In this document: positions 15,796 through 24,495 of the stretch, in pieces | Layout of the letters: each line of letters starts with the position of its first letter | Position numbering within the stretch: the stretch's first letter is position 1 | Origin: Brucella daejeonensis | GTDB taxonomy: Bacteria > Pseudomonadota > Alphaproteobacteria > Rhizobiales > Rhizobiaceae | Length of the DNA stretch: 64,000 nucleotides | NCBI RefSeq assembly: GCF_014199265.1 | Contig: NZ_JACIJG010000003.1 | Coordinates: 186,001 to 250,000 of the forward strand | Direction: 5' to 3' | Translations under genes and position numbers: made by a program | The notes under the pieces: model-generated | What the model saw: only the letters and a program-made list of their open reading frames with translations | Databases searched by the model: none | Told to the model about the DNA's origin: nothing

Positions 15796-17439
15796 CTAAG
15801 GCGTCGTTATTTCTATAAGCGCAGGCCGCCCGGACTGTCGGGCGCGACTCAACGCCTCGGAAAGTCGGGCAAGGTCAAGCGCTCCCGGTCTGAGCGCATC
15901 CTGACTGTCCCCGTTCGTAAGGCAGATCTGTTCGGCGGACATGCCATAGGCTTCCGCGAGCTTGACGAAATCGGGTGCGGACGGGCGCACGCCAATCGGC
16001 GTGATGTCACGGGAAAGCATGTAGTCCTCGATTTCCTGATAGCCGTGATTGTTCCAGACGAGGAAAATGACGGGGACTTTTTCATCCACGGCTGTGCCGA
16101 GCGTTCCAAGACAGAACTGGAAACCGCCATCCCCCACCAGACAGATGACCGGTGCGCCGGTCTGCGCGAGGCTGGCTCCAATTGCCGCCGGGGGACCAAA
16201 ACCCAGAGCGCCGTAGCCGGTTGCCGCATTGAACCAGCTCCGTGCGAAATCCGTTTCGAAGAACAGATTGCCTGCATAGGCCAGTTGGGTGGAATCGCCC
16301 ACGATGATGCCGCCGGGGATGGCGTCCCGAACGGTGCCCAGAACTTCGATCAGCGACTGCATCTTTGGCGACAGGGAGCGGTAGGCCGCATCCATGGCCA
16401 CCGATGCGCGATCCTTTCCGGCATCGCGCCGCGCTTGCGGCAGATGATGGAGGGCGGCGACAAGCTCCTCCATTATCCGGGCGGCATCGCCTGTGATTGC
16501 AAGCGTGGCCGGATAGCTGGTTGCCGCAGCATCGGGGTCGATGTCGATGCGGATCATGCGTGCTGGCGGCTTAAACCCGCCGTCGACATACATGTCGTAA
16601 TCGGTCGGCCCGAACTGGGTTCCGATGGCAATCACAAGGTCAGCTTCCGCAATCAGTTGGCGGATCGGCGGCAGGCTCGGGCTTGCGGGCACCATCAATG
16701 GATGACGTCCGAGCAGGCCGCGGGCATTCGTTGTTGTGACTACCGGCGCGTCAAGGGCTTCCGCAAGGGCCAAAACCGCTTCACACGCCCGGTTTGCACC
16801 ACCTCCGGCGAGGATCAAAGGGCGGCTTGCCGCAGCGCACAGGGTCGCGGCTTCATTGATTTTCTCGATATTGGAACCGGAAGCGGTGTCTTCCTGCGAG
16901 GCATTGCCAACCAGTCCCGAAACAGAAGCTTCCATAAGGTCCGTCAGAATTTCAATATGGACAGGGCCCGGTCGCCCGGATTGCATTCGGGCGAAGGCCC
17001 GCTCGATCAGTTCTGCAATGTCATCGGGATTTTCCAGCCGTTCCGACGACAAGGCTATCGTTCGCATCGTTGCGGACTGGTCGGGCAGTTCGTGCAGATA
17101 TCCGCGATAATGTCCGTGCGTGTGGCGGGCATTGACACCTGAAATAACCAGCATGGGGATCGAATCCGCCCGCGCCTGCGCCATCGGCGTGATGGCGTTG
17201 GTCAGTCCGGGACCGGTGATCAGCAGGCACACGCCGGGCTTGCCCGAAACCCGTGCATAGCCATCCGCCATGAAGCCTGCATCCTGCTCGTCACGCGGCG
17301 TCACATGCCGGATGTTCGAACCGGCAAGCCCCCGATAAAGCTCTGCCGTATGCACGCCGGGAATGCCGAAGACCGTATCGACTCCGTGAGCCTCAAGGAG
17401 ATGGATCAGAGCTTGCCCAACTGTCATTCGAGAGGTCAT
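15796..17439 (-). CDS. ThDP-dependent decarboxylase, AruI-like (5-guanidino-2-oxopentanoate decarboxylase)
   Basis: 547 residues, acetolactate-synthase-like three-domain ThDP enzyme. The N terminus GVDTVFGIPGVHTAELYRGL is the pattern I associate with AruI, which decarboxylates 2-ketoarginine to 4-guanidinobutanal. The activating Glu is in TPRDEQDAGFMADGYA (about 47-62). The C-terminal ThDP-Mg motif runs from VGDGGFQF to NNHGYQEI. The partner aminotransferase next door resembles AruH, which strengthens the assignment. The ATG overlaps the aruH-like stop as ATGA. A general acetolactate synthase is less likely because no regulatory subunit or ilv gene is near. Confidence 0.8.
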   Translation of the reverse strand: MTSRMTVGQALIHLLEAHGVDTVFGIPGVHTAELYRGLAGSNIRHVTPRDEQDAGFMADGYARVSGKPGVCLLITGPGLTNAITPMAQARADSIPMLVISGVNARHTHGHYRGYLHELPDQSATMRTIALSSERLENPDDIAELIERAFARMQSGRPGPVHIEILTDLMEASVSGLVGNASQEDTASGSNIEKINEAATLCAAASRPLILAGGGANRACEAVLALAEALDAPVVTTTNARGLLGRHPLMVPASPSLPPIRQLIAEADLVIAIGTQFGPTDYDMYVDGGFKPPARMIRIDIDPDAAATSYPATLAITGDAARIMEELVAALHHLPQARRDAGKDRASVAMDAAYRSLSPKMQSLIEVLGTVRDAIPGGIIVGDSTQLAYAGNLFFETDFARSWFNAATGYGALGFGPPAAIGASLAQTGAPVICLVGDGGFQFCLGTLGTAVDEKVPVIFLVWNNHGYQEIEDYMLSRDITPIGVRPSAPDFVKLAEAYGMSAEQICLTNGDSQDALRPGALDLARLSEALSRARQSGRPALIEITTP

Positions 17440-18632
17440 GACACAAGCCTCTTCACGCGATGGTTCAGGCTTCGCACAAAACGCGCAATGCGGTCGCAGG
17501 CCTCGGCGATACGCTCTTCGGGGATGGTGAGGCTCATGCGCACCAGATCCTTCGCAGCCTGACCGAACGACGCTCCGGGCATTGTCGAAACATAATGTTC
17601 CTCAAGCAGCCGGCTGGCGAATTCCTCGCCGTTGAGGCCGGTGTCGCTGACGTCGAGCAGTATGAACATTCCGGCTTCCGGCATCAGCGGCCTGATCCCC
17701 GCGACGTCACTCAGCCGGTCGAAGATCAGTTCGGAACGCGCCTTGTACTCAGCCCGCATCACGGCGGCGGTCGACAAATCATGCGTCAGCGCATAAGCGG
17801 CCATATCGGCGATGAATGGCTGTCCGCCAAACAGCATCGATTCCGAAAACGGCAGCAGCCTGTGGCAGAATTCCTCGGAGCCAACCGCCCAGCCTGCGCG
17901 AAAACCCGGCGCTGCGTGCGATTTGGATATGGACGACACGACAATCGCACGATCCGCCATTTCGGGAAGGTCGAGCGGTGAGGCAAAAGCGGCGCCAAAG
18001 GTCAGCTCTTCGTAAACCTCGTCGCAGACAACCCAGAGGTCGTGCCTGCGGCAGACTTCGCTGATGGCGGCGATTTCCGGCTTTGTGAGCACCGCGCCCG
18101 TCGGATTATGCGGATTGTTGAGAAGGAGGACACGGCATCCGGGCGTGATCGCCGCTTCAAGCGCTTCCGGGCGCAGGTGAAAGCCATCTTCGGCCCGCAA
18201 CGGAACCGGGACGATATCGGCTCCGGGCGCGCGCACCACGCCTTCATATGTCGCATAATAAGGGTCTGGCACGAGCACCTTGTCGCCGCTTTCGACCAGT
18301 CCGGTCAAAACGGCATAAAGCGCGGTCTGGGTGCCCGGAAAATAAAGCACGTTGTCGGTCGTGATCGTGCGGCCCGTGCGTTTTGAATATTTTGCAGCAA
18401 GCGCCGCCAATATCGCCGGCTCGCCGCGACCGTTCGAATAGCGGGTGCGGCCTGCGCGCATGGCGTCGTTGCACACATCCAGCAACCGGGGATCGGGGGC
18501 GACGTCCGGCTCGCCGATGGTCAGTTCGATCACCGGATGGCCAAGCGCACGCAATTCGCGACCGCGTGCATGGACCTGCCACTTGTCCGACCCCAGTCCT
18601 GCCAGTCTATCGGTGATGGAAGCATATCGCAT
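17436..18632 (-). CDS. PLP-dependent aminotransferase, AruH-like (arginine:pyruvate transaminase)
   Basis: 398 residues, fold-type I class I/II aminotransferase. The PLP Schiff-base lysine is Lys237 in SSISKSHAAPGFRAGW. NNPHNPTGA (172-180) and CDEVYEELTFG (203-213) are the usual PLP-contact motifs. The N terminus MRYASITDRLAGLGSDKWQV resembles AruH of Pseudomonas, which transfers the alpha-amino group of L-arginine to pyruvate. It starts one base after the TetR stop and overlaps the decarboxylase start, so the three are tightly coupled. Substrate is inferred from resemblance and the decarboxylase neighbour. Confidence 0.82.
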   Translation of the reverse strand: MRYASITDRLAGLGSDKWQVHARGRELRALGHPVIELTIGEPDVAPDPRLLDVCNDAMRAGRTRYSNGRGEPAILAALAAKYSKRTGRTITTDNVLYFPGTQTALYAVLTGLVESGDKVLVPDPYYATYEGVVRAPGADIVPVPLRAEDGFHLRPEALEAAITPGCRVLLLNNPHNPTGAVLTKPEIAAISEVCRRHDLWVVCDEVYEELTFGAAFASPLDLPEMADRAIVVSSISKSHAAPGFRAGWAVGSEEFCHRLLPFSESMLFGGQPFIADMAAYALTHDLSTAAVMRAEYKARSELIFDRLSDVAGIRPLMPEAGMFILLDVSDTGLNGEEFASRLLEEHYVSTMPGASFGQAAKDLVRMSLTIPEERIAEACDRIARFVRSLNHRVKRLVS

Positions 18633-18633
18633 G

Positions 18634-19278
18634 TCAATGTCTCGGAAGTGGGGGCACGGCGGGAAGCTCGATGCCCAGAAGCGCGCCGATTGAGCTTAGT
18701 CCGATGCCTATTTGCATGGTGTCGTCGATTTCATCCGCGCTGAGACAGCCTTCGATCCAGAGGCCGTCGATCAGCGCATTGACGGCGATGGCAAGGCGGG
18801 CACATGTCTCAGCGCTCGCTTCCCGGCCTTCCGCCGACAAAACCTCCGCGATCAGGGTTTCCGTTGCCCGGCGGAAAGCGAGATAGCCTTCGCGGTGTTC
18901 GCGTTCCAGATCGGGATCGAGATGAACCTGACTGACGAAAGTCGCCCAGAGCGAAAGCATACGCGGGTCGGCCACGGAACCGCCAAGGCTGGCGGCGATA
19001 AAGCGGGTCAGCCGGTCATGCGGCGTTCCGCCGTCCGATTCCAGAATGCTTAACGCCGGCACGGTCATCATCTCGATCATGCGCCGATAGGCAGCCGCGA
19101 TGAGATTGGCCTTCGAGGCGAAATGATGCCGGATCAAGCCATTGCTCACGCCCGCACGCGCCGCCACGGCGCGAACTGTCGTGGCCTGTATTCCAAGGTC
19201 CGCGATGCAGTCGAGCGTAGCCTCTATCATATCCGTGCGGCGATCGAAGTCCGGTGCACGTCGAAACGATGTGGTCAT
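18634..19278 (-). CDS. TetR family regulator (BetI-like) of the guanidino-acid locus
   Basis: 214 residues. The helix-turn-helix lies at about 25-65 (TVRAVAARAGVSNGLIRHHF, then ASKANLI) and the C-terminal half resembles the BetI-type ligand domain. First gene of the leftward operon and divergent from the ABC importer. A large inverted repeat at 19301-19335 in the shared promoter region is its probable operator, so it likely represses both operons and itself until an inducer binds. Confidence 0.9.
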   Translation of the reverse strand: MTTSFRRAPDFDRRTDMIEATLDCIADLGIQATTVRAVAARAGVSNGLIRHHFASKANLIAAAYRRMIEMMTVPALSILESDGGTPHDRLTRFIAASLGGSVADPRMLSLWATFVSQVHLDPDLEREHREGYLAFRRATETLIAEVLSAEGREASAETCARLAIAVNALIDGLWIEGCLSADEIDDTMQIGIGLSSIGALLGIELPAVPPLPRH

Positions 19279-19300
19279 TCTTCCCTCCCCTCATATGCGA

Positions 19301-19335
19301 CTATGCACTTGCATAACAATTATTCAAGTGTATAG
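19301..19335. promoter_or_regulatory. divergent promoter with TetR-type operator
   Basis: CTATGCACTTG (19301-19311) is repeated inverted as CAAGTGTATAG (19325-19335), 10 of 11 positions symmetric. For the rightward operon, TTGCAT (19309-19314) and TATAGT (19331-19336) make a promoter with 16-bp spacing. For the leftward operon, TTGAAT (complement of 19322-19327) and CATAGT (complement of 19300-19305) do the same. Both promoters sit inside the dyad, so one bound dimer could close both. Confidence 0.7.
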
Positions 19336-19464
19336 TCTTCGTCAAGGGAACGGTCGGCCGCTTATCGACAAGTCGAACAAGAACTTCGAAGCGGCTGATA
19401 ATGACACTATCCAGATGGCTCGCAGCGGATCGTCCGCCTCCGGGCCAAGGGAGGTATGCACCGC

Positions 19465-20238
19465 ATGAGTCAGGCCGAAGAGGCGATCTCTGTCGTCGAT
19501 CTTCACAAGCGTTTCGGTGATCTCGAGGTGCTTAAAGGCGTATCGCTCAAGGCAAATGAGGGCGACGTCATCGCGATTATCGGCGGATCGGGGTCCGGCA
19601 AGTCGACCTTCCTTCGTTGCATCAACATGCTGGAATTGCCCAGTTCAGGGTCCGTCACCATTCACGGCGAGGCCATTGCCATGAAAAGCGATGGCAACGG
19701 TAGCCAATCCCCCACTGACAGAAAGCAGATCGAGCGCATTCGCACGCGGCTTGGAATGGTGTTCCAGAGCTTCAATCTCTGGCAGCATATGACCGTTCTG
19801 GAAAACGTCATCGAAGCACCCGTCCATGTTCTGGGCGTGCCGAAAAGCGAAGCTATCGACCGGGCCGAGGCTCTCTTGAAGCGCGTCGGGCTCTTTGAGA
19901 AACGGGATGTCTATCCGGCGTTCATGTCCGGCGGCCAGCAGCAACGTGCCGCAATCGCACGCGCGCTCGCAATCGACCCTCTGGTCATGCTGTTCGATGA
20001 GCCGACCTCCGCGCTCGACCCCGAACTCGTCGGCGAAGTCCTCACGGTCATTGGCGATCTGGCCAAGGAAAAACGCACCATGATCCTGGTCACGCATGAG
20101 ATGAAATTCGCCCGCAAGGTCGCCAATCACGTTGTATTTTTACACGATGGCCGGATCGAGGAACAAGGGCCGCCGGAAGACGTTTTCGGAGCCCCCAGAT
20201 CCGAACGATTGAAAAAATTCATCAGCTCAACGCACTGA
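19465..20238 (+). CDS. polar amino acid ABC transporter ATP-binding protein
   Basis: 257 residues, HisP/GlnQ-type ATPase. Walker A GGSGSGKST (about 41-49), signature FMSGGQQQRAAIARALAIDP, Walker B LVMLFDEPTSALDP and the switch histidine in ILVTHEM are all intact. Start: GGGAGG (19449-19454) lies one base before an ATG at 19456 but ten bases before the ATG at 19465, so MSQAEEAISV is preferred. First gene of the rightward operon with a binding protein, two permeases and a dimethylargininase. The substrate is probably arginine-like, from context. Confidence 0.93.
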   Translation: MSQAEEAISVVDLHKRFGDLEVLKGVSLKANEGDVIAIIGGSGSGKSTFLRCINMLELPSSGSVTIHGEAIAMKSDGNGSQSPTDRKQIERIRTRLGMVFQSFNLWQHMTVLENVIEAPVHVLGVPKSEAIDRAEALLKRVGLFEKRDVYPAFMSGGQQQRAAIARALAIDPLVMLFDEPTSALDPELVGEVLTVIGDLAKEKRTMILVTHEMKFARKVANHVVFLHDGRIEEQGPPEDVFGAPRSERLKKFISSTH

Positions 20239-20261
20239 AAATGGGAATGGGAGGAGTACCA

Positions 20262-21044
20262 GTGAAGCGTCTTTTAGCAAGTCTCTGCATCGGTGTAACA
20301 TTTGCTGTCGCCGGTGTCGCGGTGGCGAGTGCCGAACAGATGAAGGTCGGCATTGCAGCCGAGCCATACCCGCCCTTCACCTCGCCCGATGCTTCGGGCA
20401 AATGGCAGGGCTGGGAAATCGATTTTGCCGATGCCGTGTGCAAGGAGGCCAAGCTCGATTGCGTTATAACGCCTGTCGCATGGGACGGCATTATTCCGGC
20501 TCTCACCACCAGCAAGATCGACATGATCGTCGGGTCCATGTCGATGACGCCCGAACGGCTCAAGACGATCGATTTCTCGGATAAATATTATAATACGCCG
20601 ACAATCGTCATCGGCACCAAAGACCTCAAATTCGATGCGACGCCCGACGGACTGAAGGACAAGATGATTGGCGTGCAGGTCTCAACGATCCATCAAGCTT
20701 ACGCGATGAAGCATTTCGCACCGGCTGGCGCGACAATAAAGGAATACCAGACACAGGACGAAGCGAACAACGATCTCACCGCCGGGCGCATCGACGCCGT
20801 GCAAGCGGATTCCCTCGCCCTGCGGGTATTTCTCGCGACGGATGCCGGCAAGGCGTGCTGCGAGGAGAAGGGTACGGTCGCGCAGGATGTCGATGTTCTC
20901 GGACCGGGCGTCGGCATCGGTTTGCGCAAGGGCGATACGGAACTCAAGGACAAGCTGAACGCAGCAATCAAGGCAATCCGCGCCAATGGAACCTACGATA
21001 CCTTCACCAAAAAATACTTCGATTTCGACATTTACGGCCAGTGA
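20262..21044 (+). CDS. periplasmic amino acid-binding protein (family 3)
   Basis: 260 residues. VKRLLASLCIGVTFAVAGVA starts a clear signal peptide ending at ASA-EQ. The mature part has family-3 motifs: MKVGIAAEPYPPFTS, GWEIDFADAVCKE, ITPVAWDGIIPALTTSKIDM and the hinge AGRIDAVQADS. Such proteins deliver basic or polar amino acids and opines to HisQM-type permeases. The GTG at 20262 is the chosen start because GGAGGAG (20250-20256) ends five bases before it; the upstream in-frame ATG overlaps that site. Relatives bind lysine, arginine, ornithine, octopine or nopaline. Confidence 0.92.
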   Translation: MKRLLASLCIGVTFAVAGVAVASAEQMKVGIAAEPYPPFTSPDASGKWQGWEIDFADAVCKEAKLDCVITPVAWDGIIPALTTSKIDMIVGSMSMTPERLKTIDFSDKYYNTPTIVIGTKDLKFDATPDGLKDKMIGVQVSTIHQAYAMKHFAPAGATIKEYQTQDEANNDLTAGRIDAVQADSLALRVFLATDAGKACCEEKGTVAQDVDVLGPGVGIGLRKGDTELKDKLNAAIKAIRANGTYDTFTKKYFDFDIYGQ

Positions 21045-21107
21045 ACGTCATTGCCAGCCGGCATCCGGTCGGCTGGCGCCCTGATTTCAGCATGATCGGA
21101 ACCGGCG

Positions 21108-21830
21108 ATGGATGCACCCTTGATTAACTGGAGCCTGCTTGCTCTCGATCCGCCAGGATGGGGCGGCGTGCTTTTGCAGGGGTTCTGGCATACGCTGCAA
21201 ATCGCCGTTGGAGGCTATTCGCTCGGCCTGTTGATCGGCATGTTCGGCGCATTGGGCAAGCTCTATGGCGGTCCGGTCATGCGCGACCTACTGGAAGTCT
21301 ATACGACCGTGGTCCGGGCCGTCCCGGAACTGGTGTTGATCCTGATCCTCTATTACGCCGGCACCGATCTGTTGAACCAGATGCTTGCTCTATTCGGCTT
21401 TGGCAGAACCGATATCAGTGGGCTGGCAGCCGGAATTTTCGTCATCGGCGTGGTACAGGGCGCTTATTCCACGGAAGTCCTGCGCGGCGCCATCAAGTCC
21501 ATTGCTCCCGGCCAGATCGAGGCGGCGCGTGCTTTCGGGATGCCAGCGTCAAAAATGCTCCGGCGCATCACAATACCGGCAATGCTGCCTTTCGCGATAC
21601 CGGGCCTCGCCAATCTGTGGCTTATTGCAACCAAGGACACGGCATTGTTGGCGGTCGTCGGCTTCAGCGAGCTTACGCTGGTGACAAGACAAGCGGCGGG
21701 CACGACCAAGCATTATCTGTTGTTTTTCATGACCGCCGGTGTGCTCTATCTTGGCCTGACCCTTGTTTCCAATGCCTTCATAAGCATCATCGAACGGCGC
21801 GCTCGCCGCGGCTTTGCACGGGTCGCCTGA
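21108..21830 (+). CDS. ABC transporter permease, HisQ-type
   Basis: 240 residues with about five membrane helices. The cytoplasmic coupling loop EAARAFGMPASKMLRRITIP (about 139-158) is the EAA motif of amino acid permeases. VVRAVPELVLILILYY near residue 68 is typical of the His/Glu/Gln/Arg/opine subfamily. It pairs with the next gene. An intergenic gap of 63 bp follows the binding protein gene. Confidence 0.92.
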   Translation: MDAPLINWSLLALDPPGWGGVLLQGFWHTLQIAVGGYSLGLLIGMFGALGKLYGGPVMRDLLEVYTTVVRAVPELVLILILYYAGTDLLNQMLALFGFGRTDISGLAAGIFVIGVVQGAYSTEVLRGAIKSIAPGQIEAARAFGMPASKMLRRITIPAMLPFAIPGLANLWLIATKDTALLAVVGFSELTLVTRQAAGTTKHYLLFFMTAGVLYLGLTLVSNAFISIIERRARRGFARVA

Positions 21831-21831
21831 T

Positions 21832-22641
21832 ATGAGCGTATCTTCCGCAACATTGGAAAACCATACGCCTGCGAAATTCCGGTTGGAACCGCATCGTATC
21901 GCGCTGATCGCCGTCGCAATCGCATTGTTCGCAGCGGCAGTGATATTTGGCCGTTGGGACTGGTTGCCGCGATATCTGCCTCGCCTGGGTTCCAGCATTC
22001 TCGTAACGCTCTTCATGCTGTTCGGTTCAGCGATCCTTGGATTTCTGCTGGCACTTCCACTCGGCCTGGCGCAAACGGCTGGGCCGTGGTGGCTGAACTG
22101 GCCCGCCAAGGCTTTCTGTACGGTCATCCGGGGCACGCCGCTGCTGTTGCAGCTCTGGCTGCTCTATTACGGTCTGGGGTCCTTGTTCCCGTCAATTCCC
22201 GGCATCCGCAGCTCGTTCCTGTGGCCCTATTTACGGGAAGCATGGCCTTATGGCCTTACAGCACTGACAATCTCCTTCGCTGCCTATGAAGGCGAGGTGA
22301 TGCGGGGCGCTTTCGCAGGTGTTCCGTCTGGAGAACTACAGGCCGGTCGTGCTTTTGGCATGTCGCCATGGAAGATGTTTCGCCGCATCTGGTTGCCGCG
22401 CGCCATTCACCGCGCCCTGCCCACGCTGAACGGCGAAACGGTTCTTCAACTGAAGTCCACCCCTCTCGTAGCGACAATAACCGTTGTCGATGTGTACGGC
22501 GTCATATCCAGGGTGCGACAGGAAACCTATCTCACCTACGAGCCGCTTCTCCTGCTGGCCTTGATCTACATGATACTGACTGCCGCTCTCGTCTGGGCCT
22601 TTCGGCGACTTGAAAACCGAATACCGACGAGAGGCACCTGA
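21832..22641 (+). CDS. ABC transporter permease, HisM-type
   Basis: 269 residues. A longer cytoplasmic N terminus (about 30 residues) precedes the membrane helices. The EAA-type loop is AGRAFGMSPWKMFRRIWLPR. TVIRGTPLLLQLWLLYYGLG is the conserved subfamily segment. ATG at 21832 follows the upstream TGA with one base between. Forms the heterodimeric membrane channel with the HisQ-type protein. Confidence 0.92.
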   Translation: MSVSSATLENHTPAKFRLEPHRIALIAVAIALFAAAVIFGRWDWLPRYLPRLGSSILVTLFMLFGSAILGFLLALPLGLAQTAGPWWLNWPAKAFCTVIRGTPLLLQLWLLYYGLGSLFPSIPGIRSSFLWPYLREAWPYGLTALTISFAAYEGEVMRGAFAGVPSGELQAGRAFGMSPWKMFRRIWLPRAIHRALPTLNGETVLQLKSTPLVATITVVDVYGVISRVRQETYLTYEPLLLLALIYMILTAALVWAFRRLENRIPTRGT

Positions 22642-22694
22642 ATGCACGATTTTTGCTTCAGACACCAAAGCTTATCTCAAACGCGAGTGACACC

Positions 22695-23480
22695 ATGAGC
22701 GCCGTTTATGAATTCAATGCAGCTATAGTCCGGTCACCGGGACGTTCCGTCGTCAATGGCTTGCGCGCCGATGACCGGGGCAATCCGACCTTTGAAGGCG
22801 TCAAGGCGGAGCACGAAGCCTATGCGCAGGCTTTGCGGGTAGCAGGCGTCGATGTGACCGTGCTTCCGCCGTTGGAAGACTTTCCAGACTCCATATTTGT
22901 CGAAGACCCGGCTCTTGTCTTTCACGAGGGGGCGGTTCTGTTGCGTCCCGGCGCGCCGTCGCGCATCGACGAAACGGCACAGATAGAGCCGGCTCTCCGC
23001 TCGCATTTTGAGAAGGTCGTGCCGCTTCCTTCGCCGGGCTTTGCCGACGGCGGCGACGTGCTGGTTACGCCAAAAACAGTGATGATCGGCCTGTCGGCAC
23101 GCACCGACAAAAATGGCGCCGAGGGACTGCGCGCAGCACTCGGCGCACTCGGTCATGCTGCGGAGATTGTCGAGACGCCGAACGGCGTGCTTCATTTCAA
23201 GACGGACTGCTCGTTGCTGGATGAAGAAACAGTGCTTGCAACACACCGGCTGGCGGGGTCGGGCTTTTTTAAGGGGTTGCGGGAAATCGTAACACCGGAA
23301 GGCGAAGAGGCCGCAGCCAACGCGTTGAGAGTCAATGATGTCGTTTTTGTTGGATCGGACTACCCCAAAACCATCGAATTGCTCGATAAAGAGGGCTATA
23401 CGGTCGTCGCCCTGAAGACAACGGAAATCGGGAAGATCGATGCGGGCCTGTCGTGCATGTCGCTCAGGTGGCGGCGATGA
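22695..23480 (+). CDS. dimethylarginine dimethylaminohydrolase-like protein (DDAH)
   Basis: 261 residues, guanidino-group-modifying fold. It aligns along its length with Pseudomonas DDAH: FPDSIFVEDPALVF (63-76), catalytic His167 in GVLHFKTDCSLLD, and the nucleophile Cys254 in the C-terminal GLSCMSLRW. The third catalytic position is Asp118 in FADGGDVL, where the Pseudomonas enzyme has Glu. DDAH hydrolyses asymmetric methylarginines to citrulline and methylamines. It ends the amino acid importer operon, so the imported substrate may be a methylated or free arginine. Relatives with slightly different guanidino substrates are possible. Confidence 0.85.
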   Translation: MSAVYEFNAAIVRSPGRSVVNGLRADDRGNPTFEGVKAEHEAYAQALRVAGVDVTVLPPLEDFPDSIFVEDPALVFHEGAVLLRPGAPSRIDETAQIEPALRSHFEKVVPLPSPGFADGGDVLVTPKTVMIGLSARTDKNGAEGLRAALGALGHAAEIVETPNGVLHFKTDCSLLDEETVLATHRLAGSGFFKGLREIVTPEGEEAAANALRVNDVVFVGSDYPKTIELLDKEGYTVVALKTTEIGKIDAGLSCMSLRWRR

Positions 23481-23493
23481 TGCAGGTATCTAA

Positions 23494-23589
23494 AGCGTGT
23501 TGCGTTCAATTGTGCTCAAGCAACATGCTTTGGGTCTTGTTTTCACGCATGTCTCCCGAAACCGGTTCCTACTTTCGGGAGACATGCGT
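23494..23589. repeat. pair of palindromes after the DDAH gene
   Basis: An AGCGTGTTGC...GCAACATGCT stem is followed by a perfect 17-bp stem, ACGCATGTCTCCCGAAA (23545-23561) with its complement at 23573-23589. It lies between the convergent DDAH and AraC genes. It could stop transcription or protect the 3' end, but it lacks a strong T-run and looks like a rhizobial repetitive extragenic palindrome. Confidence 0.6.
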
Positions 23590-23629
23590 TAAGCACAGTC
23601 TTTTCGATCCTCGTTTCATTCCGGTCGCA

Positions 23630-24394
23630 TCATGCTCTCACCAACTGCCGGGTTTCGATATCGAAATGTCCCGCTTTCTCAGACTGTGACTGCACAAGAC
23701 TGGAGCGGGCCACTTTCGAAATATGTTCCTGATAGGAAAAATCTATCGGATCGGCAGGAACGTGCGATGCTCCGATCAACTGGACATCTTTCGGGGACAT
23801 ATCGAAGCGCTCCCTGAATGCCTTGTTAAACTGAGTGCCGTTGCGAAAACCACAGTGATAAGCAGCTTCCTTGAAGGAAATCGGCTTGCCAGGCTGAGTT
23901 AGAAGAAAGCGATACGCTCTATCCAGACGCTTCTCGCGAATGATCCTTGCGATGCCGCCATCAGCTTCGAACGCACGATACAGATGAGAACGGGAAACAC
24001 GGAAACGCTGCAAGATCGATTGCGGGCTTAAAAGCGGATCGGTGAGATTCTCATTGATGTAATCGAGAATGCGGCTGCGCACGGGTTGGCTGATTGGAAG
24101 GTCTTCCAAAGGGTTGTTTTGCCTGCCGGTCAATCCCCCGCGAAGCAGAAACAGCAGGTTCTCTCGCACACCGCTGGCTTCGGCTTCAGTCAGTTCCCCC
24201 GCCGTTGAATAAAGACCCTCGATCAAACTACGGAGCAAGCGTGTCATCGGTGCGGCGCGCGGCAGGACACGCCCGTGAAGATCAGGCCAGCCGATTATCT
24301 TTTCCAGCGGTTCTCTGGGGACCATCAGGGTGATGCGGGATCCGGCCAAGGACTTGCAACGAATGGGCTTCGCGAGATCGATCAGGCATCGCCT
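23630..24394 (-). pseudogene. AraC family regulator, N-terminal part lost by frameshift or deletion
   Basis: The C-terminal AraC helix-turn-helix pair is intact (about the last 110 codons: VSRSHLYRAFEADGGIARII, and CGFRNGTQFNKAFRERFDMS). The frame opens only after TGA at 24395-24397, reading RCLIDLAKPIRCKSLAGSRI, which is the middle of the N-terminal domain of such regulators. A different frame upstream gives HHAHEGDA and would join sensibly as GDACLIDLAKP, indicating a one-base shift. About 90 N-terminal residues expected from the intact relatives at 46750 and 56399 are missing. A shortened product from TTG at 24349 cannot be excluded. Confidence 0.65.
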
Positions 24395-24495
24395 TCATGC
24401 GCATGATGATCAGTCATGGATCGCTCCTTTTCGACAGCTTCCGACTGCATCCATTCCTCGGAAGAACACATCATACTGCGAATGCCGGAGGCGGC

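Noticed and set aside
15730-17142. 470-codon open frame opposite the AruI-like decarboxylase
   Set aside because: Antisense shadow with low-complexity Arg/Gly composition; the leftward gene has all ThDP motifs.
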